Source of the DNA: Grammothele lineata
Taxonomy: Eukaryota; Basidiomycota; Agaricomycetes; Polyporales; Polyporaceae
Reading direction: 5' to 3'
Assembly (NCBI GenBank): GCA_002150815.3
Contig: NDFF03000001.1
Span: 1-64,000, forward strand
Length of the DNA stretch: 64,000 nt
Part shown: positions 12,401-23,786 of the stretch, piece after piece
Layout: every line of letters begins with the position of its first letter
Numbering within the stretch: the first letter of the stretch is position 1
Notes under the pieces: model-generated
The model's input: the letters and a program-made list of their open reading frames with translations, nothing else
Database searches by the model: none
What the model was told of the DNA's origin: nothing
Program-made: the position numbers and the translations under genes

Positions 12401-15400
12401 TGCACAGCTTGCACCCACACACCTTGGACAGAGAGGAAGTGGAAAGTTGTCCGGAGGATATCAAACAAAGTGATCGTCTTAAACCATGCATCTTGGAGAC
12501 GCTGCAAGTCGACGTTCGCCGCGAGGCGCAGGGGGAAAAGGTGAACGTAAAGGCGTCCATGAGATCCGACCGTCTGTGTTTGGACGATGAGTCAAAATCC
12601 TAGTATCCACCACGTAGTAGACTCGTACCTGGGACAACATGCCCGCTTGGAGCACGCTGGTCGGGAAAATTTTGACCTCATCGTTCGCTGATAGTTTGAT
12701 GGCATCAACATCCAACGCCTCCCTCAAGGTCTCGCACTCCTTCGCGAACGTAGCGTCGGAGAGGCAGTCCTCCTGCCTGGCGATCGCTTTCGATCGTTGA
12801 ATGTATGCAGCGAGCCGGAGCGGGCTAGACAAACGCATAATGTCCGCCGATGTCAGTGACAGATTCTGGGCGGTCAAGCGGCGGCTCAGGCCAACAGACT
12901 TGATGGAGTCAAGCCCGAGCGATAGGAGCGAAGTATCCGCATTGACGAGGTCCCGGCTGATCCGGAGGAATGCGGAAGCGACACCGCATATCTGGGAAAC
13001 GATCCCTTGGTCGACGTTGGTCAAATCCTCCTCGGGCTGGCTGGCAGGGTTTGGGGGCGTCCCTGGGGAAGGACTGAGGGTCTTCGAGGGCGACAGTGTC
13101 AGATCCCAGTGGCTCGTCTCGGCTATACGCTCCGCCGTCTCTTCGAGCTGCGAGATAATTTGTTTAACGAGGGTAGGCGAAATGTCGGCCGAGGTGAAAG
13201 CGGCATGCACTACTGCCTGGTCCTGAGCTGGGTCGAGTACTACCTCGACAGCGAGGATGTACTGGGACAAGCGTAAATGTGGTGAGCACGTAGATTTAAC
13301 GAATGCTCACGTCTGGTTCGGGGTTCTGGCTCTCTAACATGTGCCAAATCTTGCTCACCCCAGTGTCCTTGAATGACATGGAGAAGAGCGTGTCGAACAG
13401 CGTAGCGGGACTTCCGGGAATCCACTTCTGAATGCGGCTAAGAGGTATGTGCTCGTACTCGCTCGCATGTGCGATGTCCTGCTGGACAGTCCGGAGAGCT
13501 GTCGAACGGTCGCTCAGTCGCACCCGAGCAGGGACTACCGTGATCATCGGACAGATGGTGGTGGCAATGTCGTCGACAGGGATCGAACGACCAGCGCGAA
13601 TGACCTGAATCCCGCCCACCATTAGCACATTATACTCGCGTATATGCAGTACCGTGAACGTACGCCAAACACAACGTCATCGTGACCGTAGACATGCTGC
13701 GCCAAGAGAGAGCCGTAAGCGCACATCAAGAGCGCTTGAAGCGTTACATGCTGCCCCGCCGCCTTCCCCTGCAGAACCGACAGGGGTTGCTTGAACGTAA
13801 CCGACGCGACGTCTGCGACAGATGTTGAGGCTTCCTTGTTCAGTAGACGTGACCAAGGATAGTCCTTGAGATGCGTAGTCCAGAACGAACGCGCGGCATC
13901 TTGGTCGACGATCGCGATCTGCTCGAGAACTGCAGACAAGGGCGCCGATGGGAGTTGCGGTTGGCCCATGTATGCTAGCTCGACATCCTGCATGAGGACG
14001 GGGAGGGAGATACCATCGTACAACGCGTGATGAACCGAGAGTCCGGCGAACGTAACTCCGGAAGCTGGAGCGACAAAGAAGGAGAGACGGATGGGAGGTG
14101 TGACAGAAACACCGGCGTTCAAGTCGCGCGAAATTGAGGACGCCTCGTGCTCGGTGAAGTAGCGTCGGAGTTCGTCGTCCGTGGCGCCTAGGATCTCCTT
14201 CTCGGGGAACTGAGGCGTCACGTCTGTAGGTGAGAGGACGACCTGGGCGAGGTCGCTGCCAAAATGGAAGACGGTTCTTTGAAACGGATCAGCATTCCAC
14301 ACGGGCAAAGGAAACCTTAGATTCCAACTAACCTTAGGATGTCGTGTTTGTCGACAACTTCCTTCCACGCCTTCTTCAAGTCGGGTACCGAGACGTCCGG
14401 CGCCAGGCGCAACAGGACATGCTGAACGTACATCGTCGGGGCGTTCACCGAGCGATACAGAACACCTTCCTGGACGGGGAAGGGTGGAAGGATAGCCGCG
14501 ACCGAACCGACAGGATAGGGTGCCTCCACCTCGGCCCGCACCGAGTCCGCGAACTTCTCCACGGCGTTGGTCGCATCGCGGGAAGTGCTCGCCCTACTTC
14601 CCTCGGCCTCGAGCAGAGCCGCGATGTCGCTGATCACAGGGGACTGCATAACGCGTGCTGGCGCGATCTTCACGTCGAACGCCTTCCTCAGCTCCGCGGT
14701 GAACCCTGCAACGGCGAGCGAGTGCATGCCGCATTCGAAGAGGTTCGTTCCCGGCCCGAGGCGTTCCACAGGGATCGAGATGAAGGCCTCGAGTGCCTCC
14801 AGAACCTTCTTCTCCGTCTCAGTTGGCTCCCGGTCGTCCTTCGTGGCGGTCGAGCCCTGACCCCCAGCCCAGAGCCCCGTCAACGCCTCCAGATCAAGGG
14901 AAAGAAACAAGGCCGCGAGGACCTTGGCATCCGCCTTCCCGTTCGAGCTTAGAGGGATGAAGTTGAGTGGGATGATGTGGCTCGGGCGCATGTAGCTCGC
15001 CAACTCGCGGTCGCACGTGGCGCGAAGTTGGCGAAGCAGCCCGTCCGGGGGCGCCGCGACGCTTGGCTTCCCGCCCTTGCGCACGCCGACAGGGACGGCC
15101 GCGTCCCAGGCGATAAAGGACACTAGCTGATCAATACCAATAGACGGATGCTTGGCGAGGATGGTCATGACGTCGAGCGTGTGGGCAGGGGCAGCGGCGT
15201 TTCGGAGGATGGAGGAGATGCCCTCGGACTCGATTCGGACGCCACGAAGCTTGATCTGGGTGTCGATGCGACCGATGATCTCCAGGGTCGAGTCCGGCAT
15301 CATGCGGACTAGGTCACCGGTGCGGTACGCCCATCGGTCCGCACGGTCGTTCGGGAACTTTAGGAAGACCTTCTCCGTCAGGTCAGGGCGGCCCACATAG

Positions 15401-17512
15401 CCTCGTCCCACCAGAGGCCCTTCGACAACAAGCTCGCCAGTGCCGCCACGGAGCACCATGTTCATATCCTCATCTACGACGAACGCTGAGACATTGAGGA
15501 ACGTGTGGCCAATATTTGCTCTAGGTGTATCCTTGTCCATCATGCGTGCCGCGCAACCGATAGTGACCTCGCTCGGACTAATAGACACGCTGTCACCCTC
15601 CATAAACGGAATAGAAAAGTGAAACATACCCGTAGAAGTTCGCAAGGCGGACCAACTCGTGGTCTGCCCATTTATCCAGGATCTATGCAAGCGGTTAGAT
15701 GAAACAATCGCACCAGGGGATGCAAACACCTACAGCGTCGCTCATCTTTTCTCCTCCGCAGGCGATATATCTCAGAGTTGTCGTGGCCCCGGAATCTTCA
15801 TCTTCTTGAACGTAACCCATCGTCGCCTCTATGAGACTCGGGACAATCCCGACATGAGAGATACGCAGATTCTTGATGTAGTAGGGCAGATCTTCTAATA
15901 GCAACGACCGGGGAGCAGAGAGGATGGTGATTCCGACAGCTAGTGCGACAAAGATCTCGGCCAGGTGGACATCAAAGGCGACGGCTGTTCAATCGTGTTA
16001 GCACGGTCCGTACACAGGACAGAAGAAGTCTCACAGGCAATCGACAAGTAGTTCACCCTTCCGGGCGGAGCGAGCTCTGCAGATGCGCAGAAATGACTGA
16101 GAGACCTTACGGCCTCGGCGAGACCCAGATGGGTCAGGATGCATCCCTTGGGTGTCCCCGTAGTACCTGCGAGTAGATGTCAGCTTTGCTACGCATGAAA
16201 TATATGATGAAGAACCGGAACACACCAGATGTGTACAAGATGTAGGAGAGGTCGCCGGGATCTGGAATTCTGAGTGAAGCGGCATCCTGTCCGTCGATGG
16301 CCGATCGCACGCTCTCGTCGTTGATGTCGATGGCGCCAAGCGGCGGGAAGCACAGCAGATCGGACGAGGAGAGGATAAACTGGGCGTCAGAATCTCTTCC
16401 AATAAACTGTTGTCGCTCTGTAGGAAGCTCTGGGTCGATCTAAACAAGGGAATCCCCAGCTGAGCCAAATGAACACCAAAGGCGGAAGAGCGACGTACCG
16501 GCACGTAGCATCCTCCGGCCTTCAATACGCCGAGAAAGGCAATGTGGAACCATATGTCACGCTTCATGCAAATAGCGACCGAACGTCCCCTCTGAAGGCC
16601 CATTTGGAGCAGCCAACGCCCACATTGATTAGTCTTTCGTTCAAGTTCGGCATACGTGATCGTTTCAGACGGATACGAAGTGATGGGGACGTCCGTGGAC
16701 AGGTCTCCGTACCAACGCACGGCAATAGCGTCTGGTGTCTCGGCAACGCGGTAGGCGAGGTGGTCGGTTGCGAGCGTGGTTGGAGGAACGAAGCAGTACG
16801 TCTCGCTTATTTTGTCGTGTTCCTGCTTTTCAAACGATGAGACAAGGTCGTCCGAGAGTCCTGGGAGGCTGGAGAGCGAGGACTTGGGTAAAGTGATAGC
16901 GTGCTTGACGAGAGCGGTGACTTGCGACAAGAATAGCTCGGCCTGCGAAGGGTGGAACACGCGCTCAGAAGCCGTGACCGACAGCGTCGCGCTCGCGATA
17001 TCGACGGCGACGGCGAGAGGGAAGTGGGCGATGAGCCCCGGCGGGGGCGAGCCACGGGCGGCTACGAGGGCGGAGGCAGGCAGTTGCTTCGGAGCAAGCT
17101 CGAGCGCGCGTCGCAGCTCATTAGGGTGAACTCGCGGCCAAAAGGGGTCGGCGAGGGCCTCGGCAATTCGGGCAGCGGTGCTCTCCCAAGTCTGACCGTC
17201 TGCCCATGTCACTCTGACGGGGAGAATACGGTCTTCGTCGTCGGGGGCGAGACCGAGGAGGATGTCTTGACAGCCGCAATAGGCCCCGAGGACGCGCGCG
17301 AGGGCAGCGACGATGGTGGAGTGGAGCGCGGAGGTATTGCAAGCAGGGCCGAGGTGGAGGGGCCGAGAGGCCGAGTGGAGGGCATCGGGGGCGAAACGGC
17401 GGGAAGAGAGATCGGGGAAGTCGGTGTGTCTGTAGCCTGAGAGAATGCGGCTGCAGGCTGAAGAGGGCGCGGGGGTGGGAGCGTCGCCCGGAGGAGCTGG
17501 GGACGAGGGCAT
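9454..17512 (-). CDS. Trimeric hydroxamate siderophore NRPS, basidioferrin (NPS2) type
   Basis: Multidomain peptide synthetase reading A-T-C-T-C-T-C. The single adenylation domain (about 14880-16850) shows YILYTSG|TTGTPKG split by an intron, NFYG|PSEVTIG, YRTGDL, GRIDTQIKLRG and SNGKAD. Carrier domains carry phosphopantetheine serines in ECGMHSL (near 14720), LGLDSIK (near 12920) and LGIDSIT (near 11090). The condensation domains have HHALYDG (C1, near 14030), HHALYDG (C2, near 12210) and HHFQYDA (C3, near 10460). One A domain serving three T-C units is the arrangement known for basidiomycete synthetases that build linear trimers of N5-acetyl-N5-hydroxyornithine. About 215 residues before the A domain look like the second half of a condensation domain. 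There are about a dozen short introns, and the product is roughly 2,400 residues. ATG at 17512 is preferred because the frame to 17524 opens with GTG. The C-terminus ends LKEDC. Confidence 0.9.
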
Positions 17513-18132
17513 CGGGGACGACACTGAGTGGACGCGCGCAGGGGATTAGCACTCGGACCGGCGGGACGTGGGACCAGACTATAATAGGCGCACCTCGATC
17601 GCCCGCTGAGAGAGCTCCGCGCTGACGAGCGTGTCTGTGTGTACTCTGGCCCTTGGTGTGGAGTCAGACGTGGGGGATCGGCGGACACTGGGGCGGGACA
17701 GAGGACGATGTGCTATGAGGCCGGGTTCGCGAAGGACGGGTGAGCACGACGTGCGCGCTCAACGTGCGCGTTCAACGTTCTGCCCGCAACGCCCTCGGGG
17801 CCGGACAGACGTCAGACGGGCGACCGATGGGGTACCCCGACACTCGGGGCCGAGCCAAGGGCGGGCGGTTGGGACGCGCGGAGAGAAGATGCTCATATGA
17901 TGACGGTGCGCGTGGGCGAGGCACGGTGCGGGAAAGAGTCGGAGAGGGACCGCCGGGGAGGAGGAGGGCGGGAGACGTTGAGGATAAAGTGCCGCGGGGA
18001 GCCGCGAGCGGCCGCGTGTGCCACCGTCGCGCGAGCGTAGCGGCACGTAGCAGCGGGCCGTCGCGAGCGTCCCCCTCCGTGCCCCCGGCCCCCCGCCCAT
18101 CGAGCCGCCAAGCGAAACGCGGGCGCATAATC

Positions 18133-18141
18133 TTATCAGAT
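18133..18141 (-). promoter_or_regulatory. Iron-GATA site 1 (ATCTGATAA)
   Basis: Perfect match on the minus strand to ATCWGATAA, the consensus bound by the iron-sensing fungal GATA repressors (Urbs1, SreA, Fep1 family). It forms, with site 2, a near-perfect inverted repeat of about 13 bases around a 26-base centre. Binding in this organism is inferred. Confidence 0.75.
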
Positions 18142-18167
18142 TGCACCCTGCATCACGCATCGCGCAA

Positions 18168-18176
18168 ATCTGATAA
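18168..18176 (+). promoter_or_regulatory. Iron-GATA site 2 (ATCTGATAA)
   Basis: Perfect plus-strand match to ATCWGATAA, 26 bases after site 1 and in opposite orientation. Paired sites on both strands suit control of two divergent genes. These repressors are known to silence siderophore synthesis when iron is plentiful. Confidence 0.75.
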
Positions 18177-18199
18177 GATGCCGGGCGACGCTTAATCTA

Positions 18200-18208
18200 A
18201 TCAGATAC
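18200..18208 (+). promoter_or_regulatory. Iron-GATA site 3 (ATCAGATAC, 8 of 9)
   Basis: Plus-strand ATCAGATAC matches ATCWGATAA at all but the last base and keeps the GATA core. It lies 23 bases after site 2, so three sites sit within 76 bases. Weaker than sites 1 and 2 on consensus alone. Confidence 0.5.
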
Positions 18209-18669
18209 GCAGGGTGCGCGATTCTGATGCGCTGCATGTGCGCCCGGCGTCGCACCCTCGGCCAGGCTCAGCGTCCGACCGTCTGTCGTGCCCAGAAGGT
18301 TGCCCAGCGGCCGTCCACAACGGTCAGCCGTCGCAGACGCAGTCCCCCCGCCCCTCGCATCGCCCCTCGCATGCATCCCCGCTGCGCTCACACACGCGCC
18401 TCGACGGTTCTTCCGTCCGAATTTCCTTCCAGGCCCCCCCGTCCGGCTTGCACTCCACGGCATGCCACTCCCTCTGCCATGGGGTCCCTTGTGCCAAACT
18501 CGCCCGGTAGTCAGTGATTATATCACCCGTTCCAGTCCTCGCCCGAACCTTCAGCCCTTTCAACCGCTTTAAAAGCTTTCCGACGCGAAAGCTGCCGAGC
18601 TGCCTCACCCGGTCCTCCCCTCCCCCCCTTCCGCCGTCTATTTTCGCCCCGCCCTTCCGCCTTTCTCCC

Positions 18670-20581
18670 ATGGCCTCTCTGCCGCCCGCCGAGCCTGCTT
18701 ACGATGTTATCGGCCTAGGTTATGGCCCCGCCAACATCGCCATTGGCGGGGCCTTCATCGAAAAATGGGCTAGCCCCGCCACCTCGGTACGCACCCCGTC
18801 GTCCCTCTATCGGGATGAGAATGTGCGCTAACCCGTTGCGCGATTATCTCTCTGACGTTCCTGTGACTCAGAGCCACGCGCCTCAGCGTGTTCTCTTCAT
18901 TGAGAAGCAGCGAAAGTTCCGATGGCATCCTGGCATGCTCCTGCCCAACTCGCGTATGCAGATCAGGTGCGCGTGCGCTCTTACTAAGTTCCGTTTGAGA
19001 AATAGCCACTAACCCCTTATGCATCCCTCAGCTTCCTCAAGGATCTTGCCACCCTTCGTTCGCCTCAGTCCCCCATTACCTTCCTCGCCTACCTCCATTC
19101 CCAAGATAGGCTCTTAAACTTTATCAACCGCGGCAGCTTCACGCCGACGCGCAAAGAGTATGCCGACTACCTTTCCTGGGCCGCCGATTACGTCCGCGAC
19201 CATGGCGTTCACGTCCGCTACGGTGAGGAGGTCGTCGCGATTACCCGCTGCGACGACGGGACAGTCGAGGTCCGTAGCCGCGACACCGAGTCCGGACAGG
19301 AGTTCCGCAGGAAGGCCAGTATGTATCAAACAGCTCCCCGTCCGCTTTCCCAGCGTCTCACATTTGGGCAGAAAACCTCGTCCTTTCCCCTGGCGGTTAC
19401 CCTCGGCTTCCTCCGGCGCTCTCTGTTCACTCTTCCCACCCTCGCATCATCCACAGTGCCGCGTATATCCCTTCCGCCGAGGCATTCTTCGCCAACATTA
19501 CCCAGACCTCTGAACCGCTGCGTATCGCAGTGGTAGGCGCCGGCCAATCGGCGACGGAGGTTCTCCTCGATCTGCACAGCCGCCTGAACGCGATCTCCGT
19601 GACTGACGGCCGCAAGCATGAGCTCGACATGATCTTCCGTAAGGGATCGCTGAAGCCAAGTGATGACACGCCCTTCTCAAACGAGATCTTTGACCCCGCA
19701 TGTAAGTGGTTTCGTGCATGTCGCAGCAAATCAGTGCTAAGTACGGCCCACAGCCACCGACTTCATGTTTGGCCTTCCCACCCAGCGCGATCGTCAGCAC
19801 GTGCTTCGTGAATACAACCCGACCAACTACAGCGTAGTAAACGCCAAGACCATCGACTCGGTACGCTCCCCCGTCCTCCATTTAATCGACTGGTCCCTCA
19901 TGCAGTAACCCGCAGCTGTATGAGGTCATGTACCATCAAAAGCTGCAAGACGGCATCAAAGCGCGTACCGGCCAGGAGGAGGAGACGAACCGGACCCGCA
20001 TCACCCTCTGCCCCTTCACCTCCATCTACTCCTCCGAGATCGTCCCCGCCACCGGTGCCACAACAGGCGAGGCCGTCCATCTCACGCTTCACGGCATCCT
20101 TACGCGCTCTATCTCGCACAAGACCTATGACGTCGTCTTCTGCGGGACCGGTTACGACCGCGACGCATGGATGCGTCTGCTTGCGGAGTCGGACCTCGCC
20201 GAGCACTATGGTGTCAAGTCGTTCGCGATCGAGCTCGTGCCCGAGACGGAGCCCGCGTCCGCCCCCGGTCTCCCGCTCTTCTCGGAGATCGAGCAGTCGA
20301 TCGTGCGTGGGAGCTCGGGCTCCTCGGACGGGTTCTCGACGCCTCCGACACCCGATACCCCGCACTCGCATCACGCGAAGCTTGCTGGGGAGGGCCAGGC
20401 CAGCAAGGTGCGCGTCTCGCGGACGTACCGCCTGCTCCCAGAGCGCGGCGGCGAGGACGAGGGCGCACCGCGCGTGTACCTCCAGGGCTGTACGCAGGCC
20501 ACGCATGGTCTGAGCGAGTCGTTGTTGAGCATCATGGGCGTGCGCGCGGGGATGGTCGTCGACGAGCTATGCAACGCGTAG
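18670..20581 (+). CDS. L-ornithine N5-monooxygenase (SidA/Sid1 family)
   Basis: Flavin- and NADPH-dependent enzyme that hydroxylates the side-chain nitrogen of ornithine, the first committed step of hydroxamate siderophores. The FAD-binding GLGYGPANIAIG lies at the N-terminus, the NADPH-binding VVGAGQSATEVL near 19530, and the family signature VVFCGTGYDRD near 20150. The ATG at 18670 gives MASLPPAEPAYDVIGLG. Introns are visible at about 18788-18870, 18968-19030, 19320-19460, 19700-19752 and 19860-19915. An S/T/P-rich insertion (SSGSSDGFSTPPTPDTP) sits between 20310 and 20370, near the C-terminal end, which reads VVDELCNA. It is divergent from the NRPS and almost surely co-regulated with it through the GATA sites between them. 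No ornithine acyltransferase lies beside it. Confidence 0.93.
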
Positions 20582-23179
20582 ATTGTTCTTTGCTTTTCTG
20601 TCACGTGTGGTTGCTTCCGGGGGTTGACTAGGACTGGCTGTATATACTTATGTCTCCACTCAATGCGCTTTCGGTTGGATTAATGACGCGATCCTGTAAA
20701 CTCCGCTCGAGAACAAGGACTGAGAGCATATATTCACTGATCGACCGGGAGTATCCTGAACGGGCGGTGTCCACAGTAATACGCTAAACAATGGTGGCTG
20801 ATCGCGATCAGTATATTCAGGAGCTCGTAACAGGCGTGGTGTTACAGAAAGCCGATTTCATTGTATAGATGCCAGTTGCTCTCAAGTCGTTCCCAGTGAG
20901 GAAGGCACCGCTGCCTCATGGTGTAAGCATTGTCGAACCTCAACCCTACGCGTGCCCTCACTAGGGAGCTGAGCACTCATAAGTCAGGAATGGGCTTGCA
21001 TGAGTCAGCCACGAGCATAAGTCACGTCCACAAAACTTTAGGGCCGTGCGTATCAGGCATGACCGAGATAGATCACTGCTGCGACTTGGCTGCGACTGTC
21101 GTAATTTCTGACGAGGCTTCGTAAGCTGTCGAGCTTGTATGAAGTCGTTATTTGCGCGAGACACACAGCTGTCCAGGTGGGCTTTGCTCTGAATGCGAAT
21201 GATGAGGTCGAGGGTTGGAGTGGACCCGTGAAGTTGGAAAAGCCACGGCGTTGTCCGAGGGGCGTTGCAGGGCGATCGGGGCCGGCAGCAGAGAGTGATC
21301 GGGAGTCGGGAGTCGGGACGCGCTCCCGCGGCGCTGCCCGCGATGGGCTCTGGCAACGTTCACCCGGCCTGCAACGCCGCCCATGGCCTCCTCGATCTCT
21401 TCCACCGCCATCATCGCCATCGTCGCCGCTGCCCCTGTGGCCAGCAGTTCCCTCTGTCGACCTCAGAGTCAGCGATGCTCGCCCGACTTGGAAACCATCG
21501 CAGACACCTACAGGAACGTCCTTCCGATCTCTTTCAACCACTCCGGGACCGATCGGTGCCAATGGGTCTTGGAAAACTTTCCTACAGTTTCTGTTTCACT
21601 GTGCAATCTTGTTCCTCAACCGACAGGAACACGCTTTGCTTCTTGACTTCTTGACGGCTTGCTGTCTTAGACCGCTCAGATTACCGCAAGTTCCCAGATA
21701 CTTCTGACTTGCACAGATGCGGGTCGACATTTGAAGCCTAGATGCCGCTACACATGACGAAGTGTTCTTGGTGTATTGCAGCACTCCTGACTGCAAATCC
21801 AAAATCCAAGATGAGAAGGGTAGTCGGCCTCTGGGTAGCGTTTTCGGGTGGTCAAGCTCCGAAGGCCAGGATCACGTCTTTGACAAACATGCACGATGGT
21901 TCCCCATGTGGCATGTGGATGGTGGTCGGCAACCAAGGTACGTGTCTATCTTCCCCTGGTCGTGTTGATTGGGATCGTGGACACGATACTGTCGCCAGGC
22001 AGAGTTTGGGGTGGACGTGCAGCGCGTAGTGCCATCTTCAAAATCCGGGATGGGTTTCTGGTACGGCGACAATCAAGCCGTTTTTGTGCAAACATTATCC
22101 AAAGGATAGGTGTCCGTACGGGGCCTTGGTAACGATTCTCGTGGAAGAATTGTTTCAGTGCGTCCAAGGCAACTTCCATGCGTGGCGTTCAACACACGAA
22201 CACCTTTCGTCTGGGCGGGGACGGGGGTTGCAGCGGTTCTCAGAGAACATGCGCAGACAACTTTGCCATGTCACACCCAGCCTGGAACTTTATGCCTGCA
22301 CGATTCTACGAACTTCAATAAGAGCCGATAAAGCGAAGCACGTACCTCTTTCGTTCCAAACACGGGTCGTAAGATGTGACCAAGTGTGACCATGTCACAT
22401 CCTTGGGCCTGCTGGTCCTAAGCATGGGCTATTGCAGAGCACTGGCAAACGTCAGGTAGTCTATCCGCTTATCTCTGTGGATTATTGCAGTCATTCGAAG
22501 GTTGACACGTGTAGGCCGCACTCACCTTCGGAAGGGAAGCAGGGTATTGCATGAACGTACCAACCCCGCCAACACAAAAGGACGGGCTTCGAGCCTTCAG
22601 CTGATGATGATGGCGAACTAGCAATCAGCTACGCTCCGCTGGTTGGACTACTTGACGTACTTCGAACCGTTTGCCTACCGGAAGGAGAAGAACCGCACGT
22701 CACTGACCTGTTCTCTTCCAGGTACGACCTTTGCTTCGTTCTCTTCAGGGAGCTTCTCGGTCTCGCTGTACTTGGATTTTGCCGCCCGAAAGACATATAG
22801 GGACCGAGGTTCTAGCATACGGAAGAAAGTTTCAGTCTCCGTGTCGAGAACGGTCGGCCGAACGACGAGCGTGGCGCGAGAATGGGCATACCGACCGCGT
22901 GGGCTCGGGCAAAGTGCGTTCGGGGGTTCCCCAGAGCAGCGCCTTGCATCTTTCGGGGAAGCGCGAGCCTCCCGCTGCTCTAGGTGATGCGGACGTTGCC
23001 TCTTACGCGACGCCGCGTCGCCAGCTGCCAGGTCCCAATATAATGGCCAGACCCCCCATTTTCCCCCCATCTCCTTCTCTTCCTCTCTCCCCACCACCCC
23101 CGCCCACCACCCCGCCTCTATTCGCTCGTTACAGATCTACCTTACGCTGGCAGCTACCTAAACCACGCCGCGCTCCGTC
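20582..23179. other. Gene-poor interval with one weak candidate gene
   Basis: About 2.6 kb, the longest stretch without a confident gene. The only ORF with gene-like features is the possible secreted protein at 21383-21646. Other ORFs lack codon bias, splice structure or recognisable motifs. No tRNA, rRNA or transposase signature was seen. The last part (about 23040-23130) is C/T-rich and probably belongs to the promoter of the gene at 23180. Confidence 0.5.
21383..21646 (+). CDS. Candidate small secreted cysteine-containing protein
   Basis: An uninterrupted 87-residue ORF from an ATG in a good context (CGCCCATGG). Residues 1-22 (MASSISSTAIIAIVAAAPVASS) look like a signal peptide with a hydrophobic core and a small-residue cleavage site. 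The predicted mature part of about 65 residues has four cysteines (LCRPQSQRC, DRCQW, SLCN). Codons in the first third strongly prefer C at the third position, as in the real genes nearby, whereas surrounding DNA does not. No family was recognised. It may be a complete small gene, a first exon, or a relic. No iron-GATA sites sit upstream, so a link with the siderophore genes is not indicated. Confidence 0.35.
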   Translation: MASSISSTAIIAIVAAAPVASSSLCRPQSQRCSPDLETIADTYRNVLPISFNHSGTDRCQWVLENFPTVSVSLCNLVPQPTGTRFAS

Positions 23180-23786
23180 ATGCGCAGGACTGAGCCAATC
23201 TGGCCTTCCTTCGTCGCCATGTCCCGCGAGCTCCAAAAAGACACGCTCAGGCTCCCCAGCTACCGCGAAAGCATCATCACCCGCTTCCACCCCTACCCGC
23301 AGACCCAACGGAAGGCCGTCGACTTGATGGTGAGTACGCCTCTGGAACGCCGCGAGCTATTCCTCACAACGAGATGCCGGTGGGAATAAGAAAACGGTAG
23401 ATCGCCGGTTTGACGCGGAGCCAGTTGTGTCGACAGCCGGAACAGGCGACGATTGTGTGGTACGTGTCCTTCTCTTTGCGCGGTATGTCCGCCTTTCCAA
23501 TCCTCATATGCTATGTGACTTAGTCTCACAAGAACGACGAGTCAGCTGCCGAGAAGGCCGTCCTCGACCTGGAACAGGCTGTGAACGTAGACGGGGAAGC
23601 GGAAGCGGGAGGAGCTCAGGTTCGGAGGCGACGTAGCCTCACGTCCTTGATCGTCGTGAGTTCTATTTGGGCTTCACGCCGGATGCTATACCTCACTTAC
23701 GCCTTGACCGTCGATCTTAGGATCTGGCTTTTGCGATGAGGATGAAGAGACGTCCGTCTTCAACGAAGATTGAGCGCAAATCTTGA
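23180..23786 (+). CDS. Hypothetical protein, four exons, 135 residues
   Basis: A gene model not tied to any known family but internally consistent. Exons 23180-23329, 23401-23482, 23546-23655 and 23721-23786 total 408 bases, exactly 136 codons. Donors read GTGAGT, GTATGT and GTGAGT; acceptors read GTAG, GTCAG and TTAG. The protein starts MRRTEPIWPSF, has a mixed charged middle (AAEKAVLDLEQAV), an RRRRS basic run, and ends in a basic tail (MRMKRRPSSTKIERKS) that could serve as a nuclear localisation signal. No membrane segment or signal peptide is seen. A second ATG 13 codons in (MSRELQKD) could be the true start. It lies upstream of RLP24 in the same direction, with about 900 bases between. 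Confidence 0.55.

Larger units (their letters stand above)
17513..18669. promoter_or_regulatory. Shared divergent promoter of the siderophore genes
   Basis: A 1.16 kb interval separates the NRPS start (minus strand) from the monooxygenase start (plus strand), with no supported gene inside; the ORFs here are GC-driven shadows. It contains three matches to the fungal iron-GATA element between 18133 and 18208, roughly midway between the two genes. Near the monooxygenase a TTTAAAAG box (18568-18575) is followed by pyrimidine-rich DNA, consistent with a core promoter about 100 bases before the ATG. Confidence 0.7.

Noticed and set aside
19898..20631. Long ORFs in other frames over the monooxygenase
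   Set aside because: They overlap the confidently assigned monooxygenase exon and consist of Arg/Ala/Ser-rich shadow translation.
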